Origin: a virus
IMG/VR virus record: IMGVR_UViG_3300021598_000186
Location: 1 to 51,421 of that record
Reading direction: 5' to 3' (one strand)
DNA: 51,421 nt
Within the stretch, counting starts at the first letter, position 1; the number at the start of each line of letters is the position of its first letter. This document shows, piece by piece, positions 19,801 through 28,231 of this stretch. A program made the translations under genes and the position numbers. A model generated the notes under the pieces. It searched no databases. It saw nothing but the letters and a program-made list of their open reading frames with translations, and was not told the DNA's origin.

Positions 19801-22800
19801 ATCCTTTCTTGTCAGTGGCAGGTGTTATCAAAGAAGGACAAAATATTAGATGTCTAACTAATAGACCACATCGACTATCGGCAGACGATATTGTTGGTAT
19901 CCAAATACAAAATCTCACAGGCTTCTTTAAATTATTAGAAGTCACTAACGACACTTTTGTAGTAACCCCAACTTCAACCGATCCCGTTGAAATTGTAGAC
20001 AGTTCGTCGGCAGCGTTAGGCTTGTTTAGAACTGTGAGATATTCTACATATGAATCTATGAACAAAGGCGAGATTGCTTTGTTAAAACAAGGTTCTAAAT
20101 TATGGGTAGATGATGCAGGTTCTGATACCTGGGAAGTTGTAGAAAAGACCAAACAATACATTGACTTTACATTATTAGAATATGGTATTACTGATCCTAG
20201 GGGATTAGGTAAGGCAGTTCTATATATTGATTCAACCAAACAGATAGCCGCAAGTTTACCTGAGTCTAATTTTGTAATGATTTACACTGACAAGGTCTCG
20301 GCAGGTTTCACCAACATCGGTCTCAAACAAATTATTCCTGCTCCTGATGGATTTGAATCAGCCACGAATGGAGTGTTTGGAGAAGTATTAGCAGTCAGCC
20401 CTGATTATAAGTGGTTGGCTGTGGCTTCGCCTCGAGCCAGCGGTGTTAAGAGCACCTATCGAGAGGAACTACTGCCTATTAGAAGTTATCTAGCCGGAGA
20501 AATTGTTCTTTGGCAGGGCAGATTATGGAAAGCCAAGGTCAATATAAGAGTTGGTGACGGAAGTTCAATAAATTTCAATTCAGATGATTGGGAACCTGCC
20601 ACACTTGTAGAAGCCAATTCCATTGGTAGGAATGACGGATACCTTGAACAAGGTATGGTAACTCTTTATACCTATAATAATCAACAGTGGGAACCAAGCA
20701 TTAGTTTAGTAAGTCCACGTCAAGAAGATTTTGAGCAATTTGGTAGCAGTGTCAGCATTGGTGTGTCTGGCAACAAATATTACATGAGTGTTTCTGCTCC
20801 AGGATCCTTAGATAGTAAAGGTCGAGTTTATCTTTATTACTACAACGGAACTTCTTGGAGTTATTTTGAAAATACTAGTTATATGGGATTATATGATCCT
20901 ACTCCTGGAACGTTCTATCCTGTGAGCAGTATTGTATGGTATGAAAATAATTTCTATGAAGCCCTATACGACAATTACGGTGACGGCAGCACTATATCTG
21001 TAGAATCTAACGATTGGAAACGTCTAGATTCTGTGTCGACACAGTTTAGTTTGCCAACAAATATATCCGTAGACGACGACGGATCAACTTTGATTGAAGG
21101 TTTATTAACGCCATCGCAACAGGCCGAGTTAGTGAAGCAAGGTGATAGATTTGGTCACTCTACTACTATGAGTAGAGATGGCAGCATTCTTGTGGTAAGT
21201 ACTCCAACATCCGACGGACAGTATTTCGCAAACTACAGAGGCGTATGGAAGCCCTATAACGAATATAAACCCAATGATGTTGTAAAATATCAAGGTGGCT
21301 ACCATAAATTTTCTGTTATAGACTCAGCCAACGACGAGAGTCTAAATAATCCTCCAGATGCTGGAAATCCTTGGGTCAACGTAGGCGACAGCACATATCA
21401 GACGTCTGGAAAAATTTATATCTATAAGAGAGACGAGAACAACAGATATAATCTTGTACAAACAATAACTGAACAAAATATTAATCAAGTTAATGATTCG
21501 ACAGCAGATGTTAATATAATGAGCGGCGACGAGTTTGGATTTGCTCTTGACATAGACTCTTCTGGTAGAACTCTAGTAGTTAGCAGTCCTAAGGCTGATG
21601 TGTTCTCTCAGACACAGGGTGCTGTATATGTTTTCAAAACCAATGATTTGAATGATGTAGAATTTAGACTGGTACAGAAATTAACTAGTTTTGAATATTT
21701 GACTAATGAATATTTTGGTTCAGCAATTTCTATCAGCCCAAATACTGAACGTATTGTTGTGGGTGCTAAAAATTCTCCGTTTGATTTAATCACAAGATTC
21801 AATCAAGGAACAACATTTGATAAAAATAAAACTGTATTCAAAGATTCTCAAGGATTCCCTGGACAAGCCTATGTATTTGAAAGAAAGTCTGAAGGTTATT
21901 TCCTTGTTGAAAAATTAGATACTGATTTTATACCAAATGAAAGTTTTGGAGAATCTCTTGACTGTGTTGGCAATGTGATAGTAGTAGGTAGTCCTAGATA
22001 CAAAGTTGAAGATAGCACAAAAGGTAATATACGATTATTCAAGAAGCCTGTTGATATTAACAGTCTTAAAACGATTGCAGAAGAATCACAACTAGTAGAT
22101 ATTAATAAAATCAAAAATGTTGAATTGTATAACAACATAAATGATATTAAGTTAGCCGACATAGATATTATTGATGGCTATAAAATGAAAATCCTAGGAG
22201 TAGCAGATCAAGAAATAACTTGGAAAACTCCTTACGATCCAGCAATTTATATACTGGCTACCACAGATCAAGTTATAGACGAGTCTCAGGCATGGTATGA
22301 AAAAAATGTAGGTCGAGTATGGTGGGATCTTAGCACAACTAAATTTATAAATTATGAGCAAGGAGATCTTGCCTATAGAATAGGTAATTGGAACGTACAG
22401 GCTGCTGGCTCTACTGTAGATGTCTATGAATGGATTGAATCTTTACTATTGCCGTCTGAGTGGTCTTTATTGGCCGATACTGTAGAAGGTCTAGCCGAAG
22501 GAATTTCCGGCCAACCTAAACATCCTGACGATAGTGTCTACAACACAAAGATATTATTCAATCCAAACTCAGGAGAGCAAGTTGGTACAAAATATTATTT
22601 CTGGGTAAAAAATAAAAACACTTTACCTGAATCAGCAAATAGAAAAATTTCTATTAGTGCAGTAGCCAACTATATTTCTAGCCCAATCGGAACAGGCTTA
22701 CCATTTGTAGCCCTTATAGATACAGATAAAATATTAGCCTACAATTTACCAACAATTATAAGTTCTGATACCGCGTTATTGAATATAGAATATTTGACAT

Positions 22801-25800
22801 CTCAGGGAAGAATTAATCAAAGCCACAAAGAATATCAATTGCTCACAGAAGGCATTGCAGATAGTTTACCTGCAGATATTTTAGAAAGAAAATGGTTAGA
22901 CAGTCTTGTTGGGTACGATCAAGCCGGTAACGCTGTACCTGATATTTCAATTCCTCAGAGACAACGATACGGTTTAAAATTTAGACCAAGACAAAGTATG
23001 TTTGTTGATAAAGCAGTTGCGCTTGAAGGAGCGATCGAATATATCAACAATATATTAATTACAAGACCATTTACTGATCTTGTTGATTTTGTAAGACTAG
23101 GAAGTGTAGACGGTCTACCTAATGAAGAATTAAATGAATATGATGTGGCAATAGATACACTGATCGATTTGTCACAGGTAGGAACTACAAGAATCCGTAA
23201 GGCAGAATTTAGTGTCAATATTATCAACGGAGAAGTTGATACTATAGATATTATTAACCCCGGTTTTGGTTATAGAAATGTTCCTTACATAGAAATTGAA
23301 GGAACAGGTTCAGGTGCAAAAGCCGAAGTAACCATAGACAACCAAGGTAAGATAAATTCCATCACAGTTGTTGCTAGAGGTAAAAAGTATACTTCCGCAC
23401 TAGTAAAAATTAGAGCATTCTCTGTACTGATTAAATCGGACAGCAGTTATAATAATTTTTGGAGCATTTATTCTTGGGACGATGTTAGAAGAACATTTTT
23501 TAGAAGTAAATCTCAAGGATACGATGTTACAAGATATTGGGAATATGTAGATTGGTGGGCTGAAGGATTTGATAGCCAAGTAAAGGTCACAAAAGAAATT
23601 ACCAATATCTATGAAGAACCTACTATATCAGTAGAAGTAGGTCAATTGATAAGAATCAAAGAATATTCCGGCGGCGGATGGGCAGTGATTCAAAAGACTG
23701 AAGATGGTGCTGGAAATCTATTAAGCAATTATAATCTAGTTGGTAGAAAACACGGTACGTTACAGATCATACCGTTGCTGTATAATTCTATTAGTAATAG
23801 ATTAGGATATGACGGAACTGGCGCCTACGATTCTAATTTGTATGATATACAGCCTATTAAAGAATTAAGAATCATCTTAGATGCTGTTAAAAATGATATT
23901 TTTGTAGATGATTTGAGAGTTGAGTGGAATAAACTATTTTTCAATTCTGTCAAATATGCTTTGGCAGAACAAAATAGTGCAGATTGGTTATTTAAAACCA
24001 GTTTCTTGAATGCCATACACAATGTAGGAGATCTCGATCAAAGACCTACATATAAAAATGACAATCTTGACAGTTATAAAAAGTACATTGAAGAAATTAA
24101 GCCGTATAAAACTACTATTAGAGAATACACAAGTAGATATACAGAAAAACAAAATAGTGGTCTAGCAACCACAGATTTTGATTTACCTGCTGCGTATTCT
24201 ACAGTTGATGGTAAAATTTTACCAGTCAACGAGGATTACAATAGATTTAATGAATATCCTTGGAAATCCTGGGACGATAACAAGGGATACAACATAATTG
24301 CAGTTGAAGTGGCCAACGGCGGCAGCGGTTATGTTTCAGCCCCAACAGTATTAATAGAAGGTGACGGTCAAGGTGCTACTGGTATTGCTTATGTTTCTAA
24401 TGGACAAGTTAGAGCAGTAAGAATTATAAATGAAGGTAGTGGCTATACTAAGACTCCTACAGTTTTACTAGTTGGCGGTAACGGTAGTTCCCCTGACAAT
24501 GCTAGGGCAGTTGCTATTCTAGGAAAATCTCTAGTTAGAACTTTTGATCTAAATCTAAAATTTGACAGAATCAGCAAAACAGGAACATTTACTTCTTATT
24601 CTAAAGTCCAGCAATTTACAGCGACAGGATCTAGTGCTGTATTCGAATTAGCATTTGCACCTAAGACAGAGAAAAGATTTATTACTGTAACACTGAATAA
24701 TCAAATAGTACTGTCGAGCCAATATGCTGTTGATCTCTACAAATCGTCTGTAGACGAATTTGACTTGCTACGTGGCAAGATTAGATTTTTAACTCCACCT
24801 AAAGCAGGAGATCAGATAACAGTAGAGTACGAATTTAATTCTAGTCTTTTAGACAGTGTAGATAGAATTAATCGATACTACGCACCTACTTCAGGAATGT
24901 TAGGAAAAGAAACTAACCAATTAATGACTGGTATTGACTTTGGCGGTGTAAGAATCCAAGGCACTACGTTTGATGTTACTGGCGGTTGGGATGCTCTTCC
25001 TTGGTTCGTGGATAACTGGGATAGTGTGGAATCAAGTTCTGATTTTTATTACGCAGCAGATGGCAGCACAACATTTGTGGTATTGCCGTTTACACCTGCA
25101 TCGAATCAGGCTATTTCGATCTACTTAAAACGAGAAACCGAAACTAAATCAACAAGGATAGACGATCCGGCCTGGACACCATCTTGGGATAGTTCAGTGT
25201 CGATTAATCCTAGTGCTCAGATGCCTACTTTTATAGGAGACGGATCTACAAACGTTGTAGAAATAGGATCCTATGTAAGCACACAAGCCGGAGATACATT
25301 AATCTTTAGAACACTGGAAAGTGACGGATCTGTAACCATAGTTGATGCTAATTTATTAGACACAAGAATCACTGGAGGTTCGTTATCTAATATTGGCGGA
25401 GCCTACGTAAATGCTACAGGAACTATGGCAGAAGAAATATCCATTGATGGCGATAAATTTATCAGCCCTGACCAAGTTCCAGCACCAGAAGAAAACGTAC
25501 CAGGACAAGTTTTAGACAGCCTTAGTTTTAAAGTGTTTACTACAGAGGATCCTGGTGCAGCACACTTACAAAATAAAGTGATTATTGCAGACGGTACTAC
25601 TAAGAAATTTAACATTGGTTTGAATATCTTTGAAAGCACAGGTGTAATGGTTTATGTTAACAAGATTAAACAAGATTATGCAGAAGATAGCAGCATAAAT
25701 TATACCATAGATTTTGTCAATAACCAAATAGAATTTGCTGTTGCTCCAATACTAGGTTCAGTAATAGAAATTATTTCTGTAGGCATTGGCGGTATTTCTT

Positions 25801-27551
25801 TAATAGACTATCAAGAATTTGTTGCAGACGGAGAAACTGATTTATTTTTAACTAAAGCAGTTTACGATCAAACCACTAGAGTACTAGTCACTGTTGACGG
25901 ACAAGCCATTGATACAGGATTTGTCAATAGCGGAGATTTCATAGATACCAAAGATAGAACTATGATTCAGTTTGGTATACCTCCTGAGTTTAGACAAGTT
26001 GTTAAGATAATTTGCTTTGGCAGTTCCGCACAAACGGATTCAACAGGTGTGCCGTTTATTAGAGTTAATCAACAGACAGTTTTTTATGATGGAGTGAACA
26101 GAAACTTTGATCTCGATAAATTTGTTGATCTAGGAAGAAACAGTGCTCAATCTGCAATCATTGTAGAAGTTGATGGCGAATATCTGCGTAACGTAGACAG
26201 CAATTATTTGATCTATGATGGTACAAACAATTCATTGACTCTAGGCACCGATCCAGAAGAGTCATTGGGATCTATCACTTCCGGATTTATTAAAGTCTAT
26301 ATTAACGGTCAGTTGAAGAGATTTGTTGTTGACTATATATTTGACGGTAACACAAATACGCTTACTATAAATGAGGATTCTCTAGAGATAGGTGATGTGG
26401 TATTGATTGTTAATGATCTTGCAGTTCAGTATAGATTAGAAAATAACAATATTGTAATTGCTCCTTCAGTACCATTGACAGTTAATGATCCAATAACAAT
26501 TACATGGTTTAGCGAATATCCTACACTTGATCTTATTAGCGATGAATTCAGTGGCGGAAAAGTAAATTACCAATTGCCAAGAAATCCAATCGATGTAAAT
26601 TTCATATGGGTTTATAAAAATGGAGAAAGATTAACCAAAGATAGAGATTATTACCTGTCATTGCCGAGGGGAGTGGTTTATCTAGTGGATCCTACAATTA
26701 GAACTGATTTAATTAAAATTATACAGTTTGGCACAAAAACTTATGAGCCACCTAGAGCATTTGAAATCTATAAAGATATGTTGAATAACAATATCTATAA
26801 GAGATATCAAAAGAAAAATTCAGTTAAGTTGACTAAGGTTTTAAATTATTACGATACTACTGTAGAAGTATCAGATGCAACTCAATTATCTGAACCGATC
26901 CTAAGTAGAAATATTCCAGGTATCATTACTATTAATAACGAGCGTATTGAATACTTTGCCAAGAGCGGCAATGTACTTTCTCAATTGCGTAGGGGAAGTC
27001 TAGGCACTGCTATTAAAGAATCGCATGCTATTGGAAGTTATGTAATTGATTCGGGTAGTGGAGAAACTATTTCTTATACAGATACAGAATCTACCAATGA
27101 TTTCTTAAGTGACGGAACCCCCGACGATTCAACAGTGGGCGCAGCACAAACTATAGGACCGTTGGATTTCATACCTGCTAAATCTCAACGTAATTCTTGG
27201 TATAGAGATACTATCCCTCAAACTTATGGACCATGCGATACTATCGAAGTATTTGTGGGTGGAAAACGATTGAGAAAAAATCCTATAGATTTATACAATT
27301 CAGAATTGTCTGCAAGTAGTCCTGCAGGCGATGAGCATATCGAAGCAGAGTTTAGTGTAGATGGATCTACAGCATTTGTGAGATTAACCGAAACAGTGCC
27401 TGCAGGAACCAAGATAACAGTGGTTCGTAAAACAGGTAGAATTTGGTATGACAAAGGCGAAACTACTGCAAGTACAGGAATATCTCTGCTATACAATGAT
27501 ACTCCAATCGCAAAATTCATCGATGCGGGTAGCACTGAATTGCCCGAATAA
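13842..27551 (+). CDS. Giant multidomain structural protein (gp7 position)
   Basis: This 4569-residue protein fills 13.7 kb in one frame. It occupies the place of T4 gp7 (1032 residues) after gp6. The N-terminus (LLPTIFQSEANAKFM, then IGRRYGKTFNSTD) looks like giant virion proteins I recall from marine T4-like phages. Visible modules are a cupredoxin-like domain (about 170-310), six carbohydrate-binding CBM5/12-like modules (about 220, 1464, 1720, 2206, 2354 and 2465), six FG-GAP-type blades (about 2178-2720), GSGY-type repeats (about 3132 and 3487-3563) and DGT-type adhesin repeats (about 3580-4230). It probably belongs to the baseplate periphery and binds receptors or other fibres. No frameshift or stop is seen. 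Homology to gp7 itself is not established. Confidence 0.7.
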   Translation: MANTNYPDSGLPIRRTVELLPTIFQSEANAKFMSAVVDPLTQPGTLDKTVGYIGRRYGKTFNSTDVYLDTDQTLRSRYQLEPGVVVDENKKIKNFYDYLDFKNQLKFFNNDNENDNKITDQEHYTWNPPIDWDKFINYREYYWVPEFPPDIAITGQAQSITSTYRISLGANSYVFTPDGQTNNPTLTLYRGQTYKFNVNIPGHPFFIRTNLDVGVLFYNPAMPYSAGQIAVFDGKIWKAKVNISVNDGSSIDENSQDWELVDVYYDTFSFDYNNGVTGAGKETGTITFEVPLDAPDLLYYQSAIDPNFFGKFLIANVESNTKIDVEKEIIGKETYISSNGITLSNGMVIRFQGQVIPETYTALGNSGKYVVEGVGTSIRLVSVDDLVISPIDELNVPEVLFDDGGFDTEPFDDASLYPANKDYLTINRASADRNSWSRYNRWFHRSVLDYAHSVNNSDFAADEASRAKRPIIEFIPDIKIYNHGEIAKSSVDFIDDFTTDVFSVVEGSIGYIVDGESLFEGARVLITADTDNLVNNQIYRVKIITHNNKKQITLIKESDGDPVVNECLLVKRGKNNRGLMYHYNGDSWIKSQTKTKVNQSPLFDLFDENEISFGDQEVYPVNTFIGTPIVSYKIGNGPVDPELGFSLSYLNIDNVGDIQFNFNLDSDSFDYKIDREILTKKLATGFYRSQRDQYANSWTSLDRNFAQPVLDTIVIVNETDTIISTAIDWNSVEDAQIKKLLVLVNGIKSNVSYVRTRNKFVFSKNFSAGDTVTFKIYSDIPPDTGYYEIPLGLEKNPLNANITNFTLGQASDHLGTALELKDEIVGIFPGSSNLRDISQYQQFAKRFLKHSGSASVAMILLCDKDINIIKSLQFAKRSYTDFKNSFIKLSDELYLNQEPRDFVDTILNEISNNLTSANPFSNSDMVGSGAYTVLKYTVEDEGIKTFALSEKFDLETVSERAVYVYQNSQQLIHGIDYTFNSTFGFVLLNIDLAEGDEIEIREYVSTAVNFIPSTPTKLGLYKKYLPMKFLDDTYAEPKEVIQGHDGSITTAYGDFRDDILLELELRIYNNIKQQYDENVFDIDRILGGYYGNAEFTKRDLDKITNVEFLKWISDTNIDYINNNYIDTENPFTYTYSNMTDPSRSKNLPGYWRGVYEWFYDTTRPHTCPWEMLGFSEKPDWWESEYGPAPYTSNNLILWEDLRDGIVRQGLRKGIYDRYKRSSLMTHIPVDADGNLLDPLNSSLANDYSLINNQGPFVLGDRGPVEFAWRSSSEWPYAVVISLCLLKPFKFITDNFNKSNVVRNKINQITNIDSKVFFTVNDLVFYEKNKTASGLHLYVVDYLKNKTLNTDILQDKIKNIDVRLASRNSGFVDAAQQKYVLDSKNPKASSSSIFVPVENYDIIFNVSSPFGTVAYSGILIEKSNRGWKLSGYDREKPIFYYYQPVQSQSDSLITVGGVSEDFVDWIPNQFYGNGIIARYQGFFYRSLKSHNSGDSFEKINWQQLPSLPLKNAVTAFNRRTFNTIKIKELPYDTVFSDIQTVVDFILGYQEYLKSIGFVFDSYNTELKEPEDWNTSIKEFMFWSRHNWSIGSLIALSPAAKRVNLVTTLGVADNLLDSFYDYQVLKNDGTPLNPSNINVTRSFRTINISTADTNDGIYFVKFNMVLKENITIFSDRTVFNDVIYDKPTGYRQERIKSRGFRTVDWDGDYTSPGFIFDSVDISVWQPFTDYKLGDIVAYKSYYWTSKVNQLGTVEFDDKRWTKLDSTPTKGLVSNFDYRITQFEDYYEADTSGIGSSQRDLARHAIGYQQREYLQNLAEDEVTQFKLYQGFIREKGTANAIVKVFDKLSRTSDDSVVLKEEWAFKLGDVGGIDQTTEYEFQIDKDKFVVNPQPILLDSGVERTSVEDQYYRIYSSSFTLRPIPFTTQINPLIYYDGPSRNAGYVKLDHIDISIKSRDEILNLNIDEVKDNSNIWITFDKNSWTVLRYNEDPFLSVAGVIKEGQNIRCLTNRPHRLSADDIVGIQIQNLTGFFKLLEVTNDTFVVTPTSTDPVEIVDSSSAALGLFRTVRYSTYESMNKGEIALLKQGSKLWVDDAGSDTWEVVEKTKQYIDFTLLEYGITDPRGLGKAVLYIDSTKQIAASLPESNFVMIYTDKVSAGFTNIGLKQIIPAPDGFESATNGVFGEVLAVSPDYKWLAVASPRASGVKSTYREELLPIRSYLAGEIVLWQGRLWKAKVNIRVGDGSSINFNSDDWEPATLVEANSIGRNDGYLEQGMVTLYTYNNQQWEPSISLVSPRQEDFEQFGSSVSIGVSGNKYYMSVSAPGSLDSKGRVYLYYYNGTSWSYFENTSYMGLYDPTPGTFYPVSSIVWYENNFYEALYDNYGDGSTISVESNDWKRLDSVSTQFSLPTNISVDDDGSTLIEGLLTPSQQAELVKQGDRFGHSTTMSRDGSILVVSTPTSDGQYFANYRGVWKPYNEYKPNDVVKYQGGYHKFSVIDSANDESLNNPPDAGNPWVNVGDSTYQTSGKIYIYKRDENNRYNLVQTITEQNINQVNDSTADVNIMSGDEFGFALDIDSSGRTLVVSSPKADVFSQTQGAVYVFKTNDLNDVEFRLVQKLTSFEYLTNEYFGSAISISPNTERIVVGAKNSPFDLITRFNQGTTFDKNKTVFKDSQGFPGQAYVFERKSEGYFLVEKLDTDFIPNESFGESLDCVGNVIVVGSPRYKVEDSTKGNIRLFKKPVDINSLKTIAEESQLVDINKIKNVELYNNINDIKLADIDIIDGYKMKILGVADQEITWKTPYDPAIYILATTDQVIDESQAWYEKNVGRVWWDLSTTKFINYEQGDLAYRIGNWNVQAAGSTVDVYEWIESLLLPSEWSLLADTVEGLAEGISGQPKHPDDSVYNTKILFNPNSGEQVGTKYYFWVKNKNTLPESANRKISISAVANYISSPIGTGLPFVALIDTDKILAYNLPTIISSDTALLNIEYLTSQGRINQSHKEYQLLTEGIADSLPADILERKWLDSLVGYDQAGNAVPDISIPQRQRYGLKFRPRQSMFVDKAVALEGAIEYINNILITRPFTDLVDFVRLGSVDGLPNEELNEYDVAIDTLIDLSQVGTTRIRKAEFSVNIINGEVDTIDIINPGFGYRNVPYIEIEGTGSGAKAEVTIDNQGKINSITVVARGKKYTSALVKIRAFSVLIKSDSSYNNFWSIYSWDDVRRTFFRSKSQGYDVTRYWEYVDWWAEGFDSQVKVTKEITNIYEEPTISVEVGQLIRIKEYSGGGWAVIQKTEDGAGNLLSNYNLVGRKHGTLQIIPLLYNSISNRLGYDGTGAYDSNLYDIQPIKELRIILDAVKNDIFVDDLRVEWNKLFFNSVKYALAEQNSADWLFKTSFLNAIHNVGDLDQRPTYKNDNLDSYKKYIEEIKPYKTTIREYTSRYTEKQNSGLATTDFDLPAAYSTVDGKILPVNEDYNRFNEYPWKSWDDNKGYNIIAVEVANGGSGYVSAPTVLIEGDGQGATGIAYVSNGQVRAVRIINEGSGYTKTPTVLLVGGNGSSPDNARAVAILGKSLVRTFDLNLKFDRISKTGTFTSYSKVQQFTATGSSAVFELAFAPKTEKRFITVTLNNQIVLSSQYAVDLYKSSVDEFDLLRGKIRFLTPPKAGDQITVEYEFNSSLLDSVDRINRYYAPTSGMLGKETNQLMTGIDFGGVRIQGTTFDVTGGWDALPWFVDNWDSVESSSDFYYAADGSTTFVVLPFTPASNQAISIYLKRETETKSTRIDDPAWTPSWDSSVSINPSAQMPTFIGDGSTNVVEIGSYVSTQAGDTLIFRTLESDGSVTIVDANLLDTRITGGSLSNIGGAYVNATGTMAEEISIDGDKFISPDQVPAPEENVPGQVLDSLSFKVFTTEDPGAAHLQNKVIIADGTTKKFNIGLNIFESTGVMVYVNKIKQDYAEDSSINYTIDFVNNQIEFAVAPILGSVIEIISVGIGGISLIDYQEFVADGETDLFLTKAVYDQTTRVLVTVDGQAIDTGFVNSGDFIDTKDRTMIQFGIPPEFRQVVKIICFGSSAQTDSTGVPFIRVNQQTVFYDGVNRNFDLDKFVDLGRNSAQSAIIVEVDGEYLRNVDSNYLIYDGTNNSLTLGTDPEESLGSITSGFIKVYINGQLKRFVVDYIFDGNTNTLTINEDSLEIGDVVLIVNDLAVQYRLENNNIVIAPSVPLTVNDPITITWFSEYPTLDLISDEFSGGKVNYQLPRNPIDVNFIWVYKNGERLTKDRDYYLSLPRGVVYLVDPTIRTDLIKIIQFGTKTYEPPRAFEIYKDMLNNNIYKRYQKKNSVKLTKVLNYYDTTVEVSDATQLSEPILSRNIPGIITINNERIEYFAKSGNVLSQLRRGSLGTAIKESHAIGSYVIDSGSGETISYTDTESTNDFLSDGTPDDSTVGAAQTIGPLDFIPAKSQRNSWYRDTIPQTYGPCDTIEVFVGGKRLRKNPIDLYNSELSASSPAGDEHIEAEFSVDGSTAFVRLTETVPAGTKITVVRKTGRIWYDKGETTASTGISLLYNDTPIAKFIDAGSTELPE

Positions 27552-27554
27552 ATA
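27547..27554 (+). promoter_or_regulatory. Late-promoter-like octamer at a gene junction
   Basis: AATAAATA covers the stop codon of the giant gene and ends 5 bases before the next ATG. A start 6-8 bases downstream would fall on or after that ATG, so it could only serve a leaderless message or a downstream gene. The match may be due to the TAA stop and AT-rich sequence. Confidence 0.25.
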
Positions 27555-27559
27555 CTACT

Positions 27560-28228
27560 ATGAACAAATCATCAGAGCCAAATATGATAGAAAATCAGCC
27601 CGAAAATCAACAAAAATATGAAAAACCCAACGAATCTGGGGGTTTTCATTTCGAAGGACACATCAAAATATTTGATCCGGAAAACGGAGAAGTCCTAATA
27701 GATAAAAGAAATGCCATCCACTACGAAAATATGAGTGTGGCCATGGTCAATGCTTTGAGCAATCAAGGACAGGGAACCATATATGAAATGGTTTTTGGTA
27801 ATGGTGGAACCACAGTAGATCCCACAGGGTTGATCACATATCTAACAACTAATACTGTAGGTATCAATACTAGTTTGTATAATCAAACATACAATAAAGT
27901 AGTTGATCAAAATTCTGCTAATAACACAGATCCTGTGAGAAACAAGATGGAAATACGTCATATTAGCGGTGCTACTTACAGCGACATTATTGTAAGTTGT
28001 ATCCTTGATTACTCTGAACCAGATGGTCAGCAGGCTTTTGATAATTCTGTAGACATGAGCGGAAATTTTGTATTTGATGAATTAGGTTTGCGCAGTTATA
28101 ACCCAGACGGAACAGGAAAACTTCTAACACATGTTATATTTCATCCTGTGCAAAAATCATTGAACAGACTTTTACAAATCGATTACACGATTAGAATACA
28201 GAGTCTAACCAGTTTCGTTGAGGTGTAA
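27560..28228 (+). CDS. Virion structural protein, unknown (gp8 position)
   Basis: This 222-residue protein lies between the giant gene and the fibre genes, where T4 has gp8. An acidic, Gln/Asn-rich N-terminus (1-25) precedes a beta-rich domain (HFEGHIKIFDPENGEVL, NAIHYENMSVAMVNAL, then a C-terminal YTIRIQSLTSF). I see no clear similarity to T4 gp8 (334 residues). It is most likely a baseplate or fibre-attachment protein by context. A second in-frame ATG at residue 9 could also be the start. Confidence 0.5.
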   Translation: MNKSSEPNMIENQPENQQKYEKPNESGGFHFEGHIKIFDPENGEVLIDKRNAIHYENMSVAMVNALSNQGQGTIYEMVFGNGGTTVDPTGLITYLTTNTVGINTSLYNQTYNKVVDQNSANNTDPVRNKMEIRHISGATYSDIIVSCILDYSEPDGQQAFDNSVDMSGNFVFDELGLRSYNPDGTGKLLTHVIFHPVQKSLNRLLQIDYTIRIQSLTSFVEV

Positions 28229-28231
28229 TAG

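Noticed and set aside
19673-20239. 188-codon frame on the minus strand inside the giant gene
   Set aside because: It lies wholly inside a clear plus-strand gene, has no ribosome binding site context or known domain, and reads as the complement of the coding strand.
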